Assembly (NCBI GenBank): GCA_022865885.1
Contig: JALHSQ010000086.1
Location: 1 to 64,000 of the forward strand
Direction: 5' to 3'
DNA length: 64,000 bases
From: Candidatus Bathyarchaeota archaeon
GTDB taxonomy: Archaea > Thermoproteota > Bathyarchaeia > Bathyarchaeales > Bathycorpusculaceae
Shown: positions 35,835-44,599 of the stretch, piece after piece
Position numbering within the stretch: the stretch's first letter is position 1
Layout: every line of letters begins with the position of its first letter
Notes under the pieces: model-generated
What the model was told of the DNA's origin: nothing
Databases searched by the model: none
The model's input: the letters and a program-made list of their open reading frames with translations, nothing else
Position numbers and translations under genes: made by a program

Positions 35835-36025
35835 GCAAGCACCTTGATTTTCATCAATACTCATTATCCACAACGCCGCTGCATATAAAAGCTTTTTCAA
35901 TCGTTTCTGGCGTTTTCGGGGTTGTAGCAATCGGAAGGTCTAGAAGCTAGGAAGCTTTAGCATCACGGTCGTCCGTTGGATAAGGCATATTAACGTGGAA
36001 GGTATGTTAGAGACTACAAAATAAG

Positions 36026-37705
36026 GTGACAAACGGGAAAAAGCATTCGATCAACTCCACTCTACCACCGCCTCCACCGCCAACAACCCCTAAGACGGGT
36101 AGCAAAATGAAGGTAGGCATCATAGTCACAGCTTTGATTGCGATAATCCTAGTTGCCGTCGTTGCATTGTTTTTCTTCAACGTTATTCCCTGGCCCTTCA
36201 AATCTAATGTGAGCGGAGGACCAGTCAACTACGGAGTTCTGATTGGCAAGATAACTGACATCTTTGGATTTCCCCTCTCAAACGTTACTGTAAGCGTAGG
36301 TGGCCAGACAGGCAAGTCTAATGATCAAGGATGGTATAGCGTCGCAAACGTGACGCCTGGAAACAAGCAGTTGGTCACATTCACTATGAATGGTTCCGCT
36401 ACGACCTATCAGACGACGGACATTCAGCTAGGTAATAGCAGCTTTGTGGAAGCCACGATGAGCCCAGTTGACAAGACCAGCTCTTTTGACGCTTCTACCG
36501 GAGCTACAATCATGACAACAGACGGCGGATCCGTAGAAGTCGGAAATAGTTCCCTCGTTACTTCACAGGGCACTCCTTACACAGGAACAGCCACAATTTT
36601 CATAACAACATTCGACCCAAGCGACGAGAATGAAGCAAGCGCTTTCCCAGGAGAATACCTTGGAATCTCAGCTCAAGACCAAACCACAGGTCCCATTAAA
36701 TCCTACGGATTCATGGACATCTACATCACGACTCAAGACGGCGAAAAACTCAATCTCGACACAGGCAAAAACGCCACTATCAAGATCCCAGTTCCAGCGA
36801 TCATGCAGACTGAGGCAGCCGCTCTTCCATCGGGCAGATGCCCTCTCTGGTACTTCGACACGACCATAGGCACATGGCGAGAGGAAGGATACGGAATCTA
36901 TGATAATTCAATAGGATGCTTCGTCGGCAATGTTACGCATTTCTCAACTTGGAACTATGACATTCGCTATCCAGCAGGCTACGTAAGTGGCCGCGTTGTT
37001 GATTCAAATGGTAACCCTGTTCAGGGAGCCCAAGTGAAATGCTGGGGCACCGGCTGGTACATGCAGAGATGGGCGTCAGGAGAAACCATGACAGGCGCAA
37101 ACGGCAACTTCACACGAATTCCAGTTGAGGTTGGAGTAATCTTCAAATATCAAGCTTCGAAAAACGGCCACAAGAGTGCGGTTTTGCAGATTCCACATGC
37201 GTTAGCACAGAACGAAGCGTATGATGTTGGCGACATAGTGTTGGATGCCCCAATAGTGCAGATTACTTTGATATGGGGAGAAAACCCACGCGACTTGGAC
37301 AGCCACCTCACTGCGAGACTTGCTGGAAACACTACTTTCCACGTCTATTACAGCGCCGAAGGCTCTTTAGGAGCGGATCCATACGCCAACTTGGACACAG
37401 ACGACACTAACGGCTTCGGTCCAGAGGTTACGTCAATATCAAGGCTTCGCGAAGGAACCTATCGCTTTTCAGTTAGGCATTTTGCAGGTGATAGAAACAT
37501 ATCGACTTCCGGCGTAGAAGTCAACGCGGTGATTCCGAACGTGGGAATCTACCGGTTCACTGCACCTTCAGGGCAAACGGCAGACACCGACATCTGGAGA
37601 ATCTTTGACATGACAGTTGACTCAAATGGCAGAGTCACCGGAGTCAATACGGTAAATGATTACGTTCAAGGCGGAGACCAGAGCGATCTATTGTTCCCAC
37701 CGTAG
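36026..37705 (+). CDS. Membrane-anchored extracytoplasmic protein with carboxypeptidase regulatory-like and DUF2135-like domains
   Basis: 559 residues, GTG start. A cytoplasmic tail with six prolines in a row, one membrane helix (about 29-52) and a long outside part. First outside domain resembles carboxypeptidase regulatory repeats (GKITDIFGFPLSNVTVSVGG); a second such domain is GRVVDSNGNPVQGAQVKC. The C-terminal domain, LIWGENPRDLDSHLTARL to FRFSVRHFAG-like strands, resembles the YfaP/DUF2135 beta-sandwich. Many N-x-S/T sequons suggest N-glycosylation. Probably a cell-surface protein; binding partner unknown. Confidence 0.82.
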   Translation: MTNGKKHSINSTLPPPPPPTTPKTGSKMKVGIIVTALIAIILVAVVALFFFNVIPWPFKSNVSGGPVNYGVLIGKITDIFGFPLSNVTVSVGGQTGKSNDQGWYSVANVTPGNKQLVTFTMNGSATTYQTTDIQLGNSSFVEATMSPVDKTSSFDASTGATIMTTDGGSVEVGNSSLVTSQGTPYTGTATIFITTFDPSDENEASAFPGEYLGISAQDQTTGPIKSYGFMDIYITTQDGEKLNLDTGKNATIKIPVPAIMQTEAAALPSGRCPLWYFDTTIGTWREEGYGIYDNSIGCFVGNVTHFSTWNYDIRYPAGYVSGRVVDSNGNPVQGAQVKCWGTGWYMQRWASGETMTGANGNFTRIPVEVGVIFKYQASKNGHKSAVLQIPHALAQNEAYDVGDIVLDAPIVQITLIWGENPRDLDSHLTARLAGNTTFHVYYSAEGSLGADPYANLDTDDTNGFGPEVTSISRLREGTYRFSVRHFAGDRNISTSGVEVNAVIPNVGIYRFTAPSGQTADTDIWRIFDMTVDSNGRVTGVNTVNDYVQGGDQSDLLFPP

Positions 37706-37860
37706 GTCCACTCAAAGAAGAAACTGCCAAAATAGCGAAGCTGGACAAATGCCCCGTAACCAAAAACAAGAGCAATTACCTCTATTTTTTCTCTTTATTG
37801 ACCATGTTGGCAAAAGCAGCCAATAGGCTCAGATGTGAGAGAATCGCAGTGGCGACTTTC

Positions 37861-38097
37861 TCAACGTAGTTTCTTAAGGATTGACAAGATTGCAACTATC
37901 AGGAAGGCTAGACCCGTCCACCAAGTGTTTCCAGTGAAGAACCAAACGACGAGGGCAGCTGCGATAGCAGGAACGAATGCTATGAGCAGACGCACGACAA
38001 GGATTATCACCAAACCGAGTATGATTAGGCCTATGAAAGCCATAAGATCATAGCTAAGCCAGCTCAACAGAAACCCCAGTTCAGCGTATGCATCCAA
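37861..38097 (-). CDS. Small hydrophobic membrane protein
   Basis: 78 residues with two or three predicted membrane helices (LIILGLVIILVVRLLIAFVP and LVVWFFTGNTWWTGLAFLIV) and a short basic C terminus (ILKKLR). No family recognised. Divergent from the AIM24-like gene with 76 bases between. Confidence 0.65.
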   Translation of the reverse strand: MDAYAELGFLLSWLSYDLMAFIGLIILGLVIILVVRLLIAFVPAIAAALVVWFFTGNTWWTGLAFLIVAILSILKKLR

Positions 38098-38173
38098 TGA
38101 CTATTAATCTGTTTGCATATGGCAAACGATAATAACTGTCTCTCATGATTTAGAGGCAGAGGAGCAACGAAAA

Positions 38174-38869
38174 ATGAAGTACGAAATAAAATACAAACCA
38201 TCCTACTCGATGCTTGTCGTCAACTTGGAACGTGGCGAAACGATTACAGGCGAAGCTGGAGCCATGACTTACATGGACCCGACGATTGAGCCTCACACTA
38301 GAAAGCGAGAAAAAAGCATTCTAGGCAGCTTGGGACTTTCGATATTAGGCGGCCAATCGTTCTGGGTGAATGACTACGTAGCAGCAAACGGTCCAGGACA
38401 GGTTGCGCTCGTTTCTGCACCAATAGGAGACATGGAGACGCTTGAGGTGAAGCCAAATCAAGGGTACATAATCCAGAAATCAGCTTACGTGGCATCAACC
38501 CAAAACGTGGACCTTGACGTCAAATGGGAAGGTTTCACTAAGGGACTGTTTGGCCAAGGATTGTTCATGATAAGAGCCACGGGAGATGGAATCTTGTTCA
38601 TCAACACGTTTGGAGCCGTGGACAAACACACGCTGGCGCCAGGACAAACGCTGATCGTTGACAACTTTCACCTTGTAGCCTTCAGCAGTACATGCAGCTA
38701 TAAGGTTACAAAGTTTGGTGGTCTCAAGGAGACTTTCTTGGGCGGCGAAGGGTTTGTGACTCAGATTACAGGGCCTGGTGACATCTACATACAGACAAAG
38801 AACATTAAGGAATTTGTTGAGTGGCTCTGGGTACTGCTTGGGCCGAAAGTGAAATCGAATGCACGGTAG
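38174..38869 (+). CDS. AIM24/TIGR00266 family protein
   Basis: 231 residues. Beta-helical AIM24-like fold: N-terminal YSMLVVNLERGETITGEAGA, GSLGLSILGGQSFWVNDYVA and the Gly-rich ETFLGGEGFVTQITGPGD are the family's blocks. Widespread in bacteria and archaea; in yeast AIM24 is a mitochondrial inner-membrane protein, but the molecular role in prokaryotes is not established. Complete, and single in its transcript. Confidence 0.9.
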   Translation: MKYEIKYKPSYSMLVVNLERGETITGEAGAMTYMDPTIEPHTRKREKSILGSLGLSILGGQSFWVNDYVAANGPGQVALVSAPIGDMETLEVKPNQGYIIQKSAYVASTQNVDLDVKWEGFTKGLFGQGLFMIRATGDGILFINTFGAVDKHTLAPGQTLIVDNFHLVAFSSTCSYKVTKFGGLKETFLGGEGFVTQITGPGDIYIQTKNIKEFVEWLWVLLGPKVKSNAR

Positions 38870-39306
38870 GAAATCACCCTCCTGTCCCTTTTTCTGAAAT
38901 CCTAAACATAAGTCGTGACAGCTGTCGTGTTTTGAATAAGCTTAAGACCTGGATGTCGGAGACATCTCCCAAAAACTCTGATTTTTTCGGATACCCGACA
39001 TCTCCTAAACTATTTCCATAGCAGCTACCGCCACATAGAGCTTATTGGTAGATTTTTCCAGCCTTTTTTTGCTGAGGTTTCCAACACAGGCAGCACTGGT
39101 TATCGCTGGGCAAATGCCTTTGCTTAGGTGTTACTGCACATTTAATTGTTGAAGTCCTATGCTTCTCAAGAGAAGACAGTGGCGCGGAAGAGAAAATGAA
39201 ATAGTCTTCTGATGAGGAGCATCGTTCTCACAATATGGATAATAAGCACTGAAATTAGCACGGTAAACACTTAAGTAACCATTTATCTGCTAGAAAATGA
39301 TGAAAA
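38870..39306. other. Intergenic region, no gene recognised
   Basis: 437 bases. It contains a small hairpin around 38951-38970 (GATGTC-GGA-GACATC) and a related single arm, CGACATCTCC, near 38996. No coding potential seen. The promoter of the dehydrogenase/AcnX operon should lie near 39260-39300. Confidence 0.5.
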
Positions 39307-40245
39307 ATGAAGATAGTCGTCGTAGACCACGTCTACCTAGAGCAGAAACACATCGAAAGGTTACGGTCGCTCGGTGACCTAGAGATCTTCAAAGAACCTC
39401 CAAAGACACCTGACGAATTGAAGGAAAGGATCGAAGAAGCTGACATAGTCATAGTTGGATGGAGTAACTTGACCCAGAGCATTATCGATTCTGCTAGGAG
39501 GCTCAAGATGATCTCGATATGGGCAACAACCTGTCACTACGCTGATTTGGAGGCTGCAAAAAAAAGAGGCGTTGTCGTTACACATGTTCCAGGCTACGCC
39601 ACTGAAGCTGTTGCAGAGTACACGTTTGCGTTGCTGCTGGCAGCAGTAAGAAAACTGACGTTGGCCGACAAGCATCTTAGGAGTTGGTGCTTCGACTGGA
39701 GGCCATTTGGAGGTAGAGAATTGGCTGGAAAGACTCTTGGTGTGATCGGTACGGGAGCGATAGGCTGTCGAGTTGCTGAGATAGGTCGGGTCTTTAGGAT
39801 GAAGACATTAGGTTATGACAAGTATCCTAATTTCAAAAGAGCAGAAGAGGTTGGGCTGAAATATGTAGATCTCTCGACACTGCTTAAAGAAAGCGATGTG
39901 GTAACGATTCATGTTACTCTCACACCCGAAACGAAGGGTTTGCTCGGAAAAAAGGAGATCGCTGCTATGAAAAATGGCGGCGTGATAATCAACACTTCGC
40001 AAGGCAAAGTCATAGACGAGAAGGCTCTGTTTGAAGCTTTGGAATCAGGTAAACTATCTTCCGCGGGATTGGACGTCTTTGAAGAGGAACCACCATCCAA
40101 AGACAACCCGTTGTTGAGGCTTGGCAATGTAGTGCTTTCTCCGCATATCGGGTTCAATACTGTTGAAGCGGAGGTGCGATGTACTGACATGTGTGTCGAA
40201 AACGTTGTGAGGTTCTTAGAGGGAAAGCAGCAAAATGTCTGCTAA
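39307..40245 (+). CDS. D-isomer-specific 2-hydroxyacid dehydrogenase family protein with altered active site
   Basis: 312 residues. NAD-binding domain with LGVIGTGAIGCRVAEIG (144-160), catalytic-domain N terminus and the LDVFEEEP and LSPHIGFNT (His280) active-site blocks. The arginine that polarises the substrate carboxylate normally lies in N-T-A-R-G; here the string is INTSQGKVIDE, with Gln232 in its place. So either the substrate is not an ordinary 2-hydroxy acid or the protein is catalytically different. It is 21 bases upstream of the aconitase X large subunit and probably in the same operon. Confidence 0.88.
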   Translation: MKIVVVDHVYLEQKHIERLRSLGDLEIFKEPPKTPDELKERIEEADIVIVGWSNLTQSIIDSARRLKMISIWATTCHYADLEAAKKRGVVVTHVPGYATEAVAEYTFALLLAAVRKLTLADKHLRSWCFDWRPFGGRELAGKTLGVIGTGAIGCRVAEIGRVFRMKTLGYDKYPNFKRAEEVGLKYVDLSTLLKESDVVTIHVTLTPETKGLLGKKEIAAMKNGGVIINTSQGKVIDEKALFEALESGKLSSAGLDVFEEEPPSKDNPLLRLGNVVLSPHIGFNTVEAEVRCTDMCVENVVRFLEGKQQNVC

Positions 40246-40266
40246 GAACTTGTTTAGGAGTGTAAG

Positions 40267-41484
40267 GTGAACAATCGTATGTATTTGACTAGAGAAGAGG
40301 AGCAGATACTCGGTGGGAAATTCGGTGTGGGAATGCAGAAAGCGATGGAATTGCTTGTGGCAATAGGGGACGCGTACGACGCGGAGAATATGATTCCTGT
40401 GAGCCGGGCACATGCTGCTTCAAGCGGTCAAGAGGGAGACTTGTACTTCGTCGAGCTTCTGGCTGATGGAGGCGCCAAATGCAGAGTTCCCACAACCACC
40501 AATCCCGTCTATGACCTAGCATATTTCCACAGCATGTTTGATATTCCAGAAGGCGAAGCTGAGGTAGCTCGGAGAGTGATGGAAGCCTACAAGCGAGTAG
40601 GCGCCATACTGAGCTGGAGTTGCGTGCCTTACCTGTCAGAGAACATCCCGCTGTATGGTGAAACCGTAGCTTTCTCCGAGTCGAGCGCCACCCCTTACGT
40701 TAACTCTGTAATCGGCGCTAGAACAAACCGTGAAGCGGCGCAGAGCGCGCTGGCCTCAGGAGTCATCGGCAAGACACCCAAATACGGGCTGAACATCAGA
40801 GAAAATCGGAAAGGAACATTTCTCATCGATGTGAAAGCATCATTAAAGGACGAGTTTGATTACACACTTCTAGGCTACCACGTTGGTAAGGTCGTAGGCT
40901 ACGGTGTTCCCGTCTTAACAGGATTGCCCAAACGTCCTAGCACAGAAGAGCTGATAAACTTCTGTGCAATGTCAAACGTGTCTGGCGCAATATCCATGTT
41001 CCACATGCCCGGCTACACGATTGAAGCTTTGACAGTGGAAGAGGCTTTCCGAGGCGACCATCCAAAGGACAAAGCCACAATCACAGATAAGGAACTCGGA
41101 GAAGACTATGAAGAGCTTCAAACAGCAACTGGAAGTATCGATTTTGTCATGCTCGGATGCCCCCATTATACGCTCAAGCAGTTAGGCGAGGTAGCAAGGC
41201 TCCTAGATGGAAGAAAAGTGCACAAAGGCATCTCGTTTTGGGCTTGCACGTCTGCCACAACAAAAGCTCTGGCCGACAAGACTGGCTATACAGGTATAAT
41301 AGAAAAGGCTGGGGGACGTGTAGTTGTTGACACGTGTATAGATGAGCCTTGCTGGATTGCTTATAAGGAGAAAGTGGGAATGACTGATTCACCTAAGTGT
41401 GCTTATTATCGTCGATTCAAAGACGTTGTGGTGTCAAGGCTTCAGGATTGTGTTGAAGCCGCGGTCAAGGGAAGATGGGGATGA
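40267..41484 (+). CDS. Aconitase X catalytic (large) subunit, likely phosphomevalonate dehydratase large subunit
   Basis: 405 residues (DUF521/AcnX). Begins MYLTREEEQILGGKFGVGMQ, with the family blocks IPVSRAHAASSGQEGDLYF, SCVPYL, FCAMSNVSGAISMFHMPGYT and the C-terminal CTSATTKALADKTGY. In archaea this protein with its small subunit dehydrates mevalonate 5-phosphate to trans-anhydromevalonate 5-phosphate using an iron-sulfur cluster; bacterial relatives act on hydroxyproline. GTG start with TAGGAG upstream. Neighbours do not include other mevalonate genes, so the role is by family. Confidence 0.9.
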   Translation: MNNRMYLTREEEQILGGKFGVGMQKAMELLVAIGDAYDAENMIPVSRAHAASSGQEGDLYFVELLADGGAKCRVPTTTNPVYDLAYFHSMFDIPEGEAEVARRVMEAYKRVGAILSWSCVPYLSENIPLYGETVAFSESSATPYVNSVIGARTNREAAQSALASGVIGKTPKYGLNIRENRKGTFLIDVKASLKDEFDYTLLGYHVGKVVGYGVPVLTGLPKRPSTEELINFCAMSNVSGAISMFHMPGYTIEALTVEEAFRGDHPKDKATITDKELGEDYEELQTATGSIDFVMLGCPHYTLKQLGEVARLLDGRKVHKGISFWACTSATTKALADKTGYTGIIEKAGGRVVVDTCIDEPCWIAYKEKVGMTDSPKCAYYRRFKDVVVSRLQDCVEAAVKGRWG

Positions 41485-41488
41485 GAAG

Positions 41489-41905
41489 TTGGCAGTTTCG
41501 TTGAGGTGCCACAAGATTGTAGGGGGTTGCGGAGAAGGTGAGGCTTTGGTATCTCATGAGCCGATCTGCTTCTATCTGACCGATCCCAAGACGGGTCTGA
41601 TAAGGGAGAAGACGCATGAACTGGCGGGAAGAAGCGTCGCCAACAGAGTGCTCGTGTTTCCTTCAGGAAAAGCCAGCTCGGTCGTTCAGATAGACGGCTT
41701 GTTCAAGTTAGCGTCAAACAACCTTGCTCCAAAGGCTATGATAGTGAGGAATGTGGAAACGGTGCTCGTAGTGAGTGCGTTCTTAGCGAGAGTTCCCTTG
41801 GTTGACAGATTGGAAAAAGACCCTTTTGCAGCTATTCACACTGGCGACACTGTTAAGGTGGACGCTGACAATGCTATAGTTACAGTGACAAGGCAGAAGA
41901 TCTAA
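41489..41905 (+). CDS. Aconitase X swivel (small) subunit
   Basis: 138 residues (DUF126). Swivelling domain that closes over the active site of the large subunit: GGCGEGEALVSHEPICF, then HELAGRSVANRVLVFPSGKA with the expected Ser. It starts at TTG 41489, five bases after the large-subunit stop; the frame is open further upstream, but that part lies inside the large subunit gene. Forms the heterodimer with the preceding protein. Confidence 0.9.
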   Translation: MAVSLRCHKIVGGCGEGEALVSHEPICFYLTDPKTGLIREKTHELAGRSVANRVLVFPSGKASSVVQIDGLFKLASNNLAPKAMIVRNVETVLVVSAFLARVPLVDRLEKDPFAAIHTGDTVKVDADNAIVTVTRQKI

Positions 41906-41930
41906 TCATGTCGTGTTTGGTTTATGATTC

Positions 41931-43100
41931 CTATTCTAGAGCGTTTTTGATCCGCTCGATTCCCTCTTTGAGCCGCTCATAGGAAACAGAGTAGGATATT
42001 CTCAAATGTCCTTCTCCCGCTTTTCCGAAGCCTGAGCCTGGAGCTGTCGCCACTCTAGCCTCCTTCAATAAGTGTTGAGCGAGAGTTTCGTCAGACTTTT
42101 CGAATCTTGAGAAGTCCGGAAAAACGTAGAAGGCTCCCTTCGGTGTGGCACACGGTAGACCTTTGACCTTGTCAAGCTCACTGAGCATGTACCTTCTTCT
42201 TCTGTCGTATTCTGCTACCATCTCTTGAACACAGTCTTGCGGTCCATTTAACGCGGCGAAGGCTGCTTTTTGCGAGATCGCGTTCGGGCAAAGCGTTGCG
42301 TAATAGTGCATTTTACGCAGGCTTGCGGATAGCTTCTTCTCAGCCACTATGTATCCGATTCTCCATCCGGTCATAGCGTATGCTTTTGAGAAACTATTCA
42401 CTGTGATTGTTCTTTCTTTCATACTCGGCAGAGAACCAATGCTGATGTGTTCTATGCCATCGTAAACAATTTCCTCGTATACCTCGTCGGCAAAGACAAT
42501 CAGATCATGTTGCTTGGCGACTTCGGCTATGGTTTCAAGATCTTGTCTTGAGAACACATGTCCTGTTGGATTCGAGGGGTTGCACATCCATATCATCTTT
42601 GTTCTCTTCGTTATTTGATTCTCCAGAGCCTCAACATCTAATCCGAAGTCTCTTTTCTCACTGAGCAGAACAGGTATAGGCACAGCTTCTGCTAGGAGTG
42701 TGTCTTCGAAATATGCTGGGTAGTAAGGATCTAGGATCAATGCTTCGTCACCTAGGTTCAAAAAACCGAAGGCAGCGATCAGCATTGCTTCTTGAGAGCC
42801 AGAAGTTACCGTGACTTCAGTACGCGGGTCGGCATCTAGTCCATTCCTTCTTCCGACTTTCTCAGCTATGGCTTGGCGTAGCTCGAGTGTTCCATCCATT
42901 TCTGTGTAGTGAGTAAAACCTTTCTTGGCGGCTTCAACAGCAGCGTCTATTATGTGTTTTGGCGTAACGAAATCTGGTTCACCCTGCTCTAGATGGATAA
43001 CATCTTCCATTCCTGCTGACAATTCAATCATTCTACGAATAGCTGAAGGCTTAACCAAGCTGACTCTTCTAGAACTCTCAGGAACCACTAGATGATTCAC
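41931..43100 (-). CDS. PLP-dependent aminotransferase, class I/II (aspartate aminotransferase family)
   Basis: 389 residues. Fold type I aminotransferase with the pyridoxal Lys in NSFSKAYAMTGWRIGY, the CNPSNPTGHVFS and FADEVYEEIVYDG blocks, and the substrate carboxylate Arg in HLRISYSVSYERL. It matches archaeal AspC-like enzymes; exact amino donor not determinable. Convergent with the aconitase X pair. Confidence 0.94.
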   Translation of the reverse strand: MNHLVVPESSRRVSLVKPSAIRRMIELSAGMEDVIHLEQGEPDFVTPKHIIDAAVEAAKKGFTHYTEMDGTLELRQAIAEKVGRRNGLDADPRTEVTVTSGSQEAMLIAAFGFLNLGDEALILDPYYPAYFEDTLLAEAVPIPVLLSEKRDFGLDVEALENQITKRTKMIWMCNPSNPTGHVFSRQDLETIAEVAKQHDLIVFADEVYEEIVYDGIEHISIGSLPSMKERTITVNSFSKAYAMTGWRIGYIVAEKKLSASLRKMHYYATLCPNAISQKAAFAALNGPQDCVQEMVAEYDRRRRYMLSELDKVKGLPCATPKGAFYVFPDFSRFEKSDETLAQHLLKEARVATAPGSGFGKAGEGHLRISYSVSYERLKEGIERIKNALE

Positions 43101-43238
43101 TCCATGCCTTGGTAAAGGTAATCAAATGGCAAGTTGTATAAGAATCAGTCTGTGTGCCAAACTGCTCTTCTACAGTCTTTTTGCACTTTCAAAGAATGAT
43201 AGTCAATGCATGCATCTCAATTTCACCTTAGTGCGATT

Positions 43239-43411
43239 TCAGCCGACATCGAGTAACCCGCAGAAGGAACATTTCATTTCTACTGAGATGCGTCAATACG
43301 GACTACCCCTATCCCCCAGCACCCTCGAAAAACGCAGATTTAAGCGAGACACAATTTCAATTCTACATTAGTGCGATTCTTCCACTGATAACGGCAGAAG
43401 GGGCAGTTCAT
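43239..43411 (-). pseudogene. Two tandem zinc-ribbon remnants
   Basis: Two short minus-strand frames have a common pattern. The one at 43340-43411 reads MNCPFCRYQWKNRTNVELK; the one starting at 43277 reads MKCSFCGLLDVG, then a stop at 43239-43241, then NRTKVKLRC. Both resemble the first knuckle of the archaeal CPYCGYEWK-x-R zinc ribbon and lack the second cysteine pair. The GTGCGATT bases are repeated between them (43231 and 43371). They look like a duplicated, decayed small zinc-ribbon gene. The rest of 43101-43489 holds nothing recognisable. Confidence 0.5.
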
Positions 43412-43489
43412 GGCCATCGGGCTTCAAGCTCCTTGTTAATAAGGGGTTCGAGAAGAGATTCTGTTCGATTAAGGTCTATAGGTGTGAAA

Positions 43490-43873
43490 TCAAAAGTCAA
43501 TGGATGTTTTTTTGTTAGGACCGTCAAATTCCACAGTACATTTTTGGAGAAACAACACACCGATGGCCCGCGGCCCATTCATAAATAGAGCAGGGACAGA
43601 TATAGCATCACCAAGTTTGTGCTTGCCTATTTGTATGATTTTCGCATCTGGGACTGTTGCAGCTGCTACCTCTCTTCCATCCGCTACTCTAACATGCCCT
43701 GTCCCAGTATAGTGTGCGTAGTTGGCAAAGTCAGAGGGTAGTTTTAGTCCAAAACCTGTTCCAGAAGTAAATCCGGTATCAACTAACACGCTAAGTTCCT
43801 TCTGGGTTCCGTGAACATCTACCACTATGTTTAGTTCACATTTACCATCGTAAGGCAATGTGCAAATAGGCAA
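43490..43873 (-). CDS. Retropepsin-like aspartic protease (clan AA)
   Basis: 127 residues. A single-domain aspartyl protease of retroviral type: catalytic motif VLVDTGFTSGTG (about residues 29-40) and the second hydrophobic-Gly motif near the end, GPRAIGVLFLQKCTVEFD. Such one-domain proteins act as homodimers. No signal peptide. Last gene of a three-gene operon; starts 15 bases after the preceding stop. Target unknown; similar proteins occur in archaea and cyanobacteria beside DUF5678 proteins. Confidence 0.8.
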   Translation of the reverse strand: MPICTLPYDGKCELNIVVDVHGTQKELSVLVDTGFTSGTGFGLKLPSDFANYAHYTGTGHVRVADGREVAAATVPDAKIIQIGKHKLGDAISVPALFMNGPRAIGVLFLQKCTVEFDGPNKKTSIDF

Positions 43874-43888
43874 GAAATGAACATCCTG

Positions 43889-44245
43889 CTAAATCTGTGC
43901 TATTGTACTATGACCAAGTCTTTCGATATAGTAGTTTTCTTTAAGGTTTTTTCTCGCTATTTCTTCATTTAAGGATTCGAGAGTATCGCAAACAGCCAGA
44001 ATCTTACCAGTAAAAGTCACTGCAATAAATCGCCCGTTATTTCTTATTCTGAATGGAGTTGGCAACCCTGAGACTATCTGCCTTCCTAGAATTGCCCTTA
44101 AATCGACAGCACTTAGTTCGTCAGTGTCCTCCAATAGCGATCTCCGAAAACCAAAGTCATATTTGTCTGATACTAGTTTCCTCTCACAAAATCCAAAACA
44201 AGAACAATGACCCCTTGTACCTAAGGTAATGCCCATTTCAGTCAT
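43889..44245 (-). CDS. Small protein with C-terminal DUF5678-like segment
   Basis: 118 residues. The N terminus has closely spaced cysteines (GHCSCFGFCERK). The C-terminal half, NNGRFIAVTFTGKILAVCDT followed by a helix LESLNEEIARKN, resembles the DUF5678 pattern (a beta hairpin that reads GK-V-A, then a helix). It sits between an unknown protein and the retropepsin, overlapping the former by ATGA. Function unknown. Confidence 0.65.
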   Translation of the reverse strand: MTEMGITLGTRGHCSCFGFCERKLVSDKYDFGFRRSLLEDTDELSAVDLRAILGRQIVSGLPTPFRIRNNGRFIAVTFTGKILAVCDTLESLNEEIARKNLKENYYIERLGHSTIAQI

Positions 44246-44541
44246 CTAAGCACCTTCTTCAATATTTCAACTACGGATTTTATCCTCTGCTCTGCGTCTA
44301 CTCCGTCTCCTTCTACATCTACACGATCTAAGATGAATTTTCCTTCGATTCTATCATGGGATACTGCTACTAGGTTTTTAGAGTCTGTGAAGCCAATACA
44401 AAAGTGTGCAATTACCGAAGTGGGCATTTCCTTTTTCAGTTCTGCAATAAACTCCTTTGAGAATAGATCATCGACTCTGAAACCTGTCATACCGTAAGAT
44501 AGAGGCTGTACGCCAATTCGTTTTTCATTCACTGAAACCAC
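44242..44541 (-). CDS. Small protein of unknown function, first gene of retropepsin operon
   Basis: 99 residues, GTG start. Mixed alpha/beta: VDDLFSKEFIAELKKEMP helix, a beta strand VIAHFCIGFTD and FILDRVDVEGDGVDAEQ before a C-terminal helix. No recognisable family. Overlaps the following gene (ATGA), so these three are probably one transcript. Directly downstream of a dead transposase. Confidence 0.6.
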   Translation of the reverse strand: MVSVNEKRIGVQPLSYGMTGFRVDDLFSKEFIAELKKEMPTSVIAHFCIGFTDSKNLVAVSHDRIEGKFILDRVDVEGDGVDAEQRIKSVVEILKKVLR

Positions 44542-44599
44542 TACCGAATATTAGAGGAAGCATTCCTTCAATAATAGAATATAGCTTTGTTGGTTAAAG

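Noticed and set aside
38951-39005. Hairpin GATGTC-GGA-GACATC with a further related arm
   Set aside because: Stem of only six pairs in a 437-base gap, no second full copy, no position relative to a promoter; not distinguishable from chance.
41399-41488. Earlier start for the aconitase X small subunit
   Set aside because: This in-frame stretch lies within the large-subunit coding region and is not conserved protein; TTG 41489 gives the family start.
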